From Microcaldota archaeon (GTDB lineage: Archaea > Micrarchaeota > Micrarchaeia > Micrarchaeales > Micrarchaeaceae): a DNA stretch of 5,249 nt. The DNA lies in contig DUIS01000086.1 of the NCBI GenBank assembly GCA_013330215.1, forward strand, positions 1 through 5,249. The letters are read 5' to 3'. A model generated the notes under the pieces. The model was not told the DNA's origin, did not search any database, and saw only the letters and a list, made by a program, of their open reading frames with translations. Made by a program: the position numbers and the translations under genes. Shown piece by piece: positions 1-5,131 of the stretch (positions are counted from its first letter, which is position 1; each line of letters opens with the position of its first letter).

Positions 1-104
1 GGAGAGATTTGAACTCTCGACATCTGGCTTTCTTCTTGATAAAACTTCTTTTAAGAAGTTTTCATTATAAGACCAGCGCTCTAACCATGCTGAGCTACAA
101 GCCC
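1..104 (-). tRNA. tRNA-Ile (anticodon UAU), intron-containing, 3' end cut by window edge
   Basis: Read on the minus strand, this folds as a canonical tRNA. The acceptor 5' strand is GGGCTTG (104-98), followed by T8-A9. The D-arm is GCTC/GAGC with a GG-containing loop. The anticodon stem CTGGT (76-72) pairs with GCCAG (28-24), closing on a T-G wobble. The variable loop is ATGTC. The T-arm GAGAG/CTCTC (18-14, 6-2) encloses TTCAAAT. Base 1 (C on this strand) is position 66 and pairs with G7, so only the last acceptor bases and discriminator are missing. With C32-T33 fixed by the stem, the anticodon is TAT (69-67), which reads AUA isoleucine. A 36-nt insertion directly 3' of the anticodon is an archaeal-type intron. 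Most archaea, as I recall, decode AUA with a CAU tRNA carrying agmatidine, so a UAU anticodon is uncommon. Identity rests on the anticodon alone because the full acceptor end is not visible. Confidence 0.88.
30..65 (-). other. tRNA intron (36 nt) next to the anticodon
   Basis: Removing 36 nt restores a 7-nt anticodon loop (CTTATAA) and a 5-bp stem. The exact cut cannot be fixed by sequence: intron 66-31, 65-30 or 64-29 all give the same mature tRNA because A residues flank both ends; the coordinates given assume the usual archaeal 37/38 site. Inside lies a perfect inverted repeat, AAAACTTCTT (62-53) and AAGAAGTTTT (50-41), forming a terminal hairpin. A 4-bp pairing TCTT (72-69) with AAGA (34-31) next to a 3-nt bulge (30-28) resembles the central helix of a bulge-helix-bulge site for the archaeal tRNA splicing endonuclease. 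The fit is relaxed rather than canonical: the second bulge and inner helix are imperfect. Confidence 0.8.
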
Positions 105-127
105 CTTAAATCTTTTTGATGGTGCAG

Positions 128-135
128 ATATTTAA
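128..135 (-). promoter_or_regulatory. TATA box of the tRNA gene
   Basis: The minus strand reads TTAAATAT here, centred about 27 nt upstream of the mature tRNA 5' end. That is the usual archaeal TATA-to-start distance. It lies in the 47-bp gap between the aglB stop codon (152-154) and the tRNA, so the tRNA probably has its own promoter rather than depending on aglB readthrough. No T-run terminator for aglB is visible in this gap. Confidence 0.65.
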
Positions 136-151
136 CCCTGTCCTTCCGCGT

Positions 152-3100
152 TTACGGCATCGTGTCGTTGTTGTGTATCCAGGATGGTTTTGGCGGAACC
201 GGCGGCAGCCCGCCCGTGTAGTTCACGAGCCTGAATATCCTTATAGGGTATGTGCCGTTGACGAAGTTGACGCCCGCGGCGTTCGACGGGTAGACCTGCT
301 GGAAGCCAGGCAGGTTCCCCAGGAAGAAGCCTCTGTAGAAATTGGAGTTGTAGAACTCTGACGGCGCATTTGTCACCGTGCCGTTTGCATTCGGCAGGTA
401 TATCATGATGAACTGCACGTAGAGCCCGCTGCCGGGTATGTTCTCCACGCCGGTATAGCTTGTCGACTGTATTACCGCGTTTGTCTTTGTGCCGTTGCTC
501 GAGTAGACGCTCATCACCCCGTTCTGGTTCGGGGTGCTGGATATGCACACCGTGTTGTTTTCAACGCTATTGCCGAGCACCAGGAATGATTTTATGTATG
601 TATTCTTACTGTTCGATATGCTGCAATAGTTGTCTATGCTCTGCTGTGATGTGTTTGCTGAGGGCTCCAACGCCGAGAGCGGTATGAGCGCGAATTCTGG
701 GTCATGGGACACCTCGCACTGCGAGGCGCCGAGAGCGTACGGCACTGGCGGGTTCTGCGCCTGGCCCTGCGCTATTGCGTATGCCTGCGAGGTTGCATTG
801 ACGTTGACGCATCCGAGGAAGTCTAGCGCTCCCCATTTTTGTATGAGGTCCTGGTCAAACAGCACGTACCTTGTCTGGTTCCCGTTCATGTAGCTTGCGA
901 GCGTTTGAGGCGTGGTGTTATACCTTGGGCCCAGGACATACTGCGCGGCTACCGCGTAGTCCTCTGAGGCTACCGAGTTGTCCCCCCTCAATACCGCGTT
1001 GCTGTTGCCGAACCAGTTTATCCAGTCTCCGTAGTCCCACCATGCGAGCACCCTGGGTGCCGTAGGCCCTACGTTGTTGCGTATCCACGCCATTGAATTG
1101 AGCCAGTAGGTGGGTATTATTGTGCAGTATATGCTGTATCCCAGCTGGTTATTGTTGTTTGACATTATGGTGCATGCGTTCGACGGGTTTGTCAAGTAAG
1201 TATACTGGGCGGTTATGGCGTTGATCATCGTGCTGTTCTCGCCGTATATGAACAGGTGTGAGACCAGTGCGAGCAGTGCGAGCGCGACGCAGAGCACTAT
1301 CAGCCACTGGTTGCCCTTTTCCGTTGTGTGCTTTATCCCGTACCTGTATATTACTATGAATGCGAGCGCCGCAAAGGCGAGGAAAATGCCGAATATGAAG
1401 AATAGGCCCATGATTATGAGCGCGTCTGCGGCAAGCTGGTGCTCGGAGTACACGCGCTTTATGTCGTAATGGCCTTTCTCTGACTGTGTGAAGAAGAGAA
1501 GGAGCACGAGGAGCGCCGCGAAGATGAATCCGAATGCTATCGTGTCTGTTATGCCGAAGCTGTAGAGCGAGAACCCTATAAGTAGGGATATCACGCCGAG
1601 CACGAGGGCGAGCACCATCACTATGTTCCTGTTCCGCTCGTTCTTGTAGTAGTTAGAGCAGACAAGGTACATCGCCTCGCCAAGAGCTATGCAGAATAGA
1701 AGTATGTATGCCACGCCGAAGTGGGGCAGGTACTTGACCTCTGAAAAGCCGGCCACCATGAGCGGGAGCGCAGCGGATATGTAGAATATGCCGGTCTTGC
1801 TGCCCCTGAACGCTATTGAGGTGAATATGAGCATTATCGAGATTATGCATACAAGCCATATCAGAATCGGGACGCCGAAGAATCCCGCGCCTATGGCCCC
1901 GAATCCCGCGCCGCCGAACGCGTACAGCGGCCCTGTGGGTATGTATTCCTGCACGGTCATGAACAGCGGCTTGGACGGCGTTGTAAACTTGGTGCTGAGC
2001 GCTATGTAGCTTTTCACGGGGTTGCCGAGCTTCGTGAATGCGAGCGACGCGAGCAGGATCACTCCGATGACGATCAGCACCGCAAGCTTTGTCTTGAAGT
2101 TTGAGCTCTTTATTATCAGCTTTCTCTTTGCAAGCAGCTTCGGGAGATAGTCTAACACCGCGACAAGCACTAGCGCGAGTGCGGGCGCTGCTATTATTAT
2201 CGGTATGCCGAGTATGCTGGAAAGGTTGCTCTGCAGCGTAGCCTGGTACGGTGCGTAAAGCGCATAGAAGATTATTATCGTTGCGATGACTATTATGTTC
2301 ATCTTGTAGAAGTCCTTGAGCGGCTCTGCCCTCAGGACGTCTATTATGCCCTGCGCGAGTATGTACAGGACCAGCACCCCTGCAGTTACGGTGTAGTAGT
2401 GCGCGCCTAGGAATGTAGACGCGAATGCGATGCCTGCGAGTATCGCAAGCTTCTTGTCTTTCATGTTCCTTATCGCAAGCATGTAGGCTGCGAAGAAGAA
2501 GAAGAGCGTGAATATCCCTATAGGTTCAACAAGCTGCTCGCCGGCAACGAATGTCGAGAGCAGCACGGGCATCATCGCGGTGAGCGCGGCGCCTATCAGG
2601 CCAACCTTCTCATCGTATTCGTGGTAAAGGAGCATAAATATTACAAAGACAAGCAGCGCTGCGGTTATCGGCGGATAGACGCCGCCCACGTAGCTCATCA
2701 GCGATGAGCTGAAGGCAAGGTGGTGGTATTGCAGCGTGTTGACCAGGCTGTACCAGTATGCCTCCAGGTACGGCACCAGCGGCTGCAGCCTGTGGTTTGT
2801 GCCTGCGGCTACTACCGGCCATGCGGAGGGATCCAGAAGCAGCTGCTTTCCATAAGTGAGTATGTAGTGAGCGTCAATCATGTCGAAATAGGGGTCGAAC
2901 TCGAAGAACTTCGGCGCTGTCACGATGCTCTGCATCCTTGTGTAGAATGTTGCGATCATCAGCACGATCAGTATCGCCCATATCCACCATACGGGCTTGT
3001 GGAAGTTTGGTGTTGGGTGATCGGCCTTTGCGCTGTTCTCGAGATCCTGTAGCAGCATGCGCTCCTCCCTCAGCTGCTCCTCAAGAAGCCTTTCCTGCGT

Positions 3101-3613
3101 CTCCTTGTGTAGAGCCGTAATCTTGGAGCGCTCCGACTCGCTGAGCTTGGACGCGGAGCTGACCTCGCTTGCGTGCCTTGCCCTGAGCTCGTTGTATTCC
3201 TGGATGTGCTTGCTGACTATCTGCTTCCCCGCTGTGAAGCGGTTCAGCCTGTGCCTTACGTCCTCGAGCCCTGCTGAGGCGGCGGCCGTCTTGGCCTGGA
3301 TGCCCTTTGGCATGTATGCCTTGAGGTCTGAGAACACGCCTTCCCTCCAGCATAGGATGGCGCCGACTATGGTAAGCACAAGCGCGTTGAGCTCGAAGAG
3401 CCAGAGTGAGAAGGTGAATGCGTGGATGTAGTTTATCAGGTAGCCCTCCAGCCAGGTAAGAGTTGCTGGCGCGATAAGGGAGAATATGAACCCTATCATG
3501 ACCGTCTCGAATGTGTGGAGCTCGGATTTCCTAAGCAGCGCAAAGGAGAGCAGAAGCCCTGGTATGAACATTGATAGGAATGCGATTATCAGCGCTAAAA
3601 CCAATCCCAGCAT
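152..3613 (-). CDS. aglB: AglB/STT3-family oligosaccharyltransferase with an N-terminal membrane plus coiled-coil extension
   Basis: This is the catalytic subunit of archaeal protein N-glycosylation. It moves a lipid-linked oligosaccharide onto Asn in N-X-S/T sequons outside the membrane. Of 1153 residues, roughly 208-790 form the multi-span membrane part. The first acidic motif lies in FEFDPYFD (237-244), the second-loop motif around AGEQLVE (357-363), and the EL5 TxxE motif is TVQE (553-556). Residues 790-1153 form an extracellular domain with WWDYG (858-862), a DK-type motif near D922-K926, six cysteines and a Pro-rich C-terminus. Residues 1-205 are unusual: three hydrophobic segments (about 1-27, 35-60, 66-88), then a charged coiled coil (about 112-195). 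Known archaeal homologues, as I recall, are nearer 800-1000 residues. The ATG at 3613 fits the TATA box upstream and a weak GTGA Shine-Dalgarno (3623-3620). An internal ATG at 3058 would give 968 residues. The second-loop motif seems to lack its first acidic residue (Leu361). Confidence 0.93.
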   Translation of the reverse strand: MLGLVLALIIAFLSMFIPGLLLSFALLRKSELHTFETVMIGFIFSLIAPATLTWLEGYLINYIHAFTFSLWLFELNALVLTIVGAILCWREGVFSDLKAYMPKGIQAKTAAASAGLEDVRHRLNRFTAGKQIVSKHIQEYNELRARHASEVSSASKLSESERSKITALHKETQERLLEEQLREERMLLQDLENSAKADHPTPNFHKPVWWIWAILIVLMIATFYTRMQSIVTAPKFFEFDPYFDMIDAHYILTYGKQLLLDPSAWPVVAAGTNHRLQPLVPYLEAYWYSLVNTLQYHHLAFSSSLMSYVGGVYPPITAALLVFVIFMLLYHEYDEKVGLIGAALTAMMPVLLSTFVAGEQLVEPIGIFTLFFFFAAYMLAIRNMKDKKLAILAGIAFASTFLGAHYYTVTAGVLVLYILAQGIIDVLRAEPLKDFYKMNIIVIATIIIFYALYAPYQATLQSNLSSILGIPIIIAAPALALVLVAVLDYLPKLLAKRKLIIKSSNFKTKLAVLIVIGVILLASLAFTKLGNPVKSYIALSTKFTTPSKPLFMTVQEYIPTGPLYAFGGAGFGAIGAGFFGVPILIWLVCIISIMLIFTSIAFRGSKTGIFYISAALPLMVAGFSEVKYLPHFGVAYILLFCIALGEAMYLVCSNYYKNERNRNIVMVLALVLGVISLLIGFSLYSFGITDTIAFGFIFAALLVLLLFFTQSEKGHYDIKRVYSEHQLAADALIIMGLFFIFGIFLAFAALAFIVIYRYGIKHTTEKGNQWLIVLCVALALLALVSHLFIYGENSTMINAITAQYTYLTNPSNACTIMSNNNNQLGYSIYCTIIPTYWLNSMAWIRNNVGPTAPRVLAWWDYGDWINWFGNSNAVLRGDNSVASEDYAVAAQYVLGPRYNTTPQTLASYMNGNQTRYVLFDQDLIQKWGALDFLGCVNVNATSQAYAIAQGQAQNPPVPYALGASQCEVSHDPEFALIPLSALEPSANTSQQSIDNYCSISNSKNTYIKSFLVLGNSVENNTVCISSTPNQNGVMSVYSSNGTKTNAVIQSTSYTGVENIPGSGLYVQFIMIYLPNANGTVTNAPSEFYNSNFYRGFFLGNLPGFQQVYPSNAAGVNFVNGTYPIRIFRLVNYTGGLPPVPPKPSWIHNNDTMP

Positions 3614-3658
3614 TGTAATTCACTTTTAAGCCTAAACCCCCGCGCAGTTATCGTTTGG

Positions 3659-3683
3659 ACGGCAATATTTATAGCCATGCCGT
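3659..3683. repeat. 6-bp inverted repeat enclosing the aglB TATA box
   Basis: ACGGCA (3659-3664) and TGCCGT (3678-3683) are perfect reverse complements separated by 13 bp, and that spacer contains the TATA box. The right arm abuts the rps3 stop codon (3684-3686). It could be an operator through which a dimeric regulator blocks TATA-binding protein. It could also be an RNA hairpin at the 3' end of the rps3 message, or chance. The repeat itself is certain; a role is not. Confidence 0.5.
3666..3673 (-). promoter_or_regulatory. TATA box of aglB
   Basis: The minus strand reads TATAAATA here, a near-consensus archaeal TATA element. Transcription would be expected to start near 3643, giving a leader of about 30 nt before the aglB ATG at 3613. 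It sits 11 bp beyond the rps3 stop codon, marking the break between the ribosomal-protein transcript and aglB. No T-rich terminator for rps3 is evident, so readthrough into aglB is also possible. Confidence 0.75.
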
Positions 3684-4310
3684 TCAGTAGCTGTTCAGTA
3701 TCGACTTCGGAATCTCTATCGCCTTGAGCTCGCGGTCAGGGAAGACGGTTCCTGGAGGGACTATCCTCACCTTGACGCCTATTGCACCGTATTTCGAATA
3801 TGCGGTAGCTGACGCCTCCTTGACAAGCTCTGTCACGTCCCCTGCCTTTGGTATGTATCCCAGGCTCTTCCTTATGGATTTCGCGCGTGCGCCCTTTGCG
3901 GCAAGCTTGCCGCTCGCCACTATCTCCGCGCCGAGCGCGCCGTTCTGTATTATCTCCCTGAGCGTCGATTGTATTACGCGCCTCGCGTTTATGCCGCGCT
4001 CCAGCTTCTCAGTTATGTTCTTTGCGACTATGAGCGGCTCGAGCATCTTGTTCTCGACCTCCATCACGTTGACCTGCGGGTTTTCCACCCTAAAGCGGTT
4101 CCTTATGGTCTCTGTTATTGTGTCTATGGTGCGCCCGCCCCTTCCTATGACCCGCCCCGGATTGAGCACGTATACGGTTATCCTTGTGAGTATAGGTGTC
4201 TTCTGTATCTCTACCCTTGAGAATCCCGCACGGGAGAGCTCCTTGGTAAGGTACTGCGATATGTTCAGCTTGATTATCGAATCCTCGATGAATTTAGTCT
4301 CTATTGCCAA
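3684..4310 (-). CDS. rps3: 30S ribosomal protein S3 (uS3), archaeal type
   Basis: uS3 sits at the mRNA entry side of the small-subunit head and binds 16S rRNA. The 208-residue product has the KH-domain GxxG-type loop GRVIGRGGR (52-60), then the C-terminal S3 domain with GALGAEIVASGKL (124-136) and GAIGVKVRIVPPG (175-187). Length and layout suit archaeal S3, which is shorter at the C-terminus than some homologues. The start is TTG (4310-4308). It is supported because the product begins MAIETKFI, matching the conserved archaeal N-terminus, because AGGTG lies 6 nt upstream, and because a TAA stop directly precedes it in frame; the next Met is residue 83. Isoleucine codons are strongly biased to ATA (23 of 26 by my count). 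It follows a 49-codon ORF with no gap and is last in the visible ribosomal-protein run. Confidence 0.97.
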   Translation of the reverse strand: MAIETKFIEDSIIKLNISQYLTKELSRAGFSRVEIQKTPILTRITVYVLNPGRVIGRGGRTIDTITETIRNRFRVENPQVNVMEVENKMLEPLIVAKNITEKLERGINARRVIQSTLREIIQNGALGAEIVASGKLAAKGARAKSIRKSLGYIPKAGDVTELVKEASATAYSKYGAIGVKVRIVPPGTVFPDRELKAIEIPKSILNSY

Positions 4311-4460
4311 TTATAACACCTTTTTCTCTTCTTTTCTCATCTGGAAGCGCAGATTTCTGTTTGCAACGTCTGCCTTTTCCCTTCTCTGGGGTATCTTGAG
4401 CCTGAGAGGTATGACGCCATTTCCATTATGGTCCGTTTTGGCGACTCTTTTTGTACTCAT
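4311..4460 (-). CDS. Small basic protein of 49 residues between L22 and S3, unrecognised
   Basis: This ORF runs ATG (4460-4458) to TAA (4313-4311) and exactly fills the space between rpl22 and rps3: 2 nt after the rpl22 stop and 0 nt before the rps3 TTG. AGGT (4470-4467) lies 6 nt ahead of its ATG, mirroring the rps3 arrangement. The product begins MSTKRVAKTDHNG, has a middle VIPLRLKIPQRREK, and ends RKEEKKVL. It has 14 Lys/Arg against 5 Asp/Glu and no membrane segment or cysteine. The C-terminal half looks helical. Both Ile codons are ATA, as in its neighbours. I do not recognise a family. It does not look like uL29, which normally follows S3 and is longer. Its place and charge suggest an rRNA-binding or ribosome-associated role, which is inference. 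It shares the rps3 frame, separated by a single TAA. Confidence 0.72.
   Translation of the reverse strand: MSTKRVAKTDHNGNGVIPLRLKIPQRREKADVANRNLRFQMRKEEKKVL
4317..4321 (-). promoter_or_regulatory. Ribosome binding site of rps3
   Basis: AGGTG on the minus strand matches the core of the archaeal Shine-Dalgarno GGAGGTGA and ends 6 nt before the TTG. It supports TTG as the true initiation codon. The site lies within the last codons (Lys-Val) of the 49-codon ORF, so ribosomes ending that ORF terminate on top of the rps3 start, which implies translational coupling. Confidence 0.7.
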
Positions 4461-4462
4461 GG

Positions 4463-5131
4463 TTATACCTTCTTTGCCTCGTCCGGCTTTTTCTGGCTTG
4501 CCGTGTTTGCCTGCGCCTTTGGCGCGGCCTCCGCTGCTGTTGGCTTTGCTGCAGGCTTTTTCTGCTTCTGCTGCTTCGGCGCAATCTCGACCGCCTTGTC
4601 AGTCCTGCTTGTTGCCTTTAGCGCTCTCTTCATCCTTGCGCCGAGTTCCTTGACATCCTTAGTGGAAAGGCCTATCTCGACCTTTGCGAATGCAAGATTG
4701 CTTCTCCTCATCGGAGTGTAACCATAACCGCCAGTCCTTACTGAGCGTATGCCCTTCGGGGGTGAGCGCGGGACTTCGTAAGTCTTGTTTGCGCACGCAT
4801 GTACCACGTACATCGCGTCGGGATCCTCGCCCTTGTTGCGCGCGTTTGCTGTTGCATTGACCAGCACCTTCCGCACCATTGATGCACATTTCATAGGGTA
4901 CCTGCCCTTCTTTCCGCCGAGCTCGTGCCTCGAGCCCATGTACTTGTTGTGCCTCCTGTACTCTATGGGCCTGCTGTCGTTTATTACGCCGTCGAGCGTG
5001 GCGATTGCGTTTGGCACCGCCCTGTACCTTATCGAGTCGCAGACTGCGCATAGGTCCTTGAAGCTCGCGTTGAGCTCGCTTGTGCTCGCGAAGACGATCT
5101 CCTTCCTGTCCAGGTTGTACGAGTATTTCAT
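4463..5131 (-). CDS. rpl22: 50S ribosomal protein L22 (uL22), archaeal type with a Lys/Ala-rich C-terminal tail
   Basis: uL22 binds 23S rRNA and its long beta-hairpin lines the peptide exit tunnel. The 222-residue product has the family core at about 1-155: the archaeal-style N-terminus MKYSYNLDRKE, the RPIEYRRHNKYMGSRHELG segment (54-72), KGRYPMK (75-81), the helix with NATANARNKG (92-101), and the hairpin region PPKGIRSVRTGGYGY (124-138). Archaeal L22 proteins are, from memory, about 150-160 residues, so roughly 155-222 is extra: a low-complexity tail rich in Lys, Ala, Pro and Gln, probably disordered. The ATG (5131) abuts the rps19 TAA (5134-5132) with no intervening base. No clear Shine-Dalgarno is visible, so reinitiation after rps19 is likely. 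The gene ends 2 nt before the small downstream ORF. Confidence 0.96.
   Translation of the reverse strand: MKYSYNLDRKEIVFASTSELNASFKDLCAVCDSIRYRAVPNAIATLDGVINDSRPIEYRRHNKYMGSRHELGGKKGRYPMKCASMVRKVLVNATANARNKGEDPDAMYVVHACANKTYEVPRSPPKGIRSVRTGGYGYTPMRRSNLAFAKVEIGLSTKDVKELGARMKRALKATSRTDKAVEIAPKQQKQKKPAAKPTAAEAAPKAQANTASQKKPDEAKKV
4467..4470 (-). promoter_or_regulatory. Ribosome binding site of the 49-codon ORF
   Basis: AGGT on the minus strand, within the final Lys-Val codons of rpl22, ends 6 nt before the ATG at 4460. Its position and spacing match the AGGTG ahead of rps3, and this is one of the main reasons to regard the small ORF as translated. Confidence 0.55.

Noticed and set aside
41..62. 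AT-rich hairpin as a transcription terminator
   Set aside because: It sits inside the tRNA anticodon loop as the intron's terminal stem; archaeal termination does not need such a hairpin, and the tRNA body continues on both sides.
132..548. Minus-strand 138-codon frame overlapping the 3' end of aglB
   Set aside because: Arg/Gln/His-rich out-of-frame shadow of the aglB C-terminal domain, whose own frame has sequons and runs to a clean TAA.
3056..3058. Internal ATG as the real aglB start (968 residues)
   Set aside because: It would give a more typical length, but the near-consensus TATA box and weak Shine-Dalgarno lie upstream of the ATG at 3613, and the frame upstream is rich in coherent membrane helices and coiled coil. 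Kept only as an alternative.
2610..3431. Several short plus- and minus-strand frames within the 5' half of aglB
   Set aside because: All overlap the long aglB frame, which has continuous membrane-protein character and motifs; none has a plausible start signal or recognisable product.
4311..4460. Small ORF as uL29 or as the frameshifted end of L22
   Set aside because: uL29 is about 65-70 residues with a Leu/Glu-rich helical hairpin and usually follows S3. L22 already ends normally at 4463 with a complete fold, and the small ORF has its own start and ribosome binding site.
3724..4653. Plus-strand 309-codon open frame
   Set aside because: It lies antisense to rps3, the small ORF and the rpl22 tail. 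The minus-strand frames encode recognisable conserved proteins, and the plus frame is Ser/Leu/Pro-rich shadow sequence with no family resemblance.
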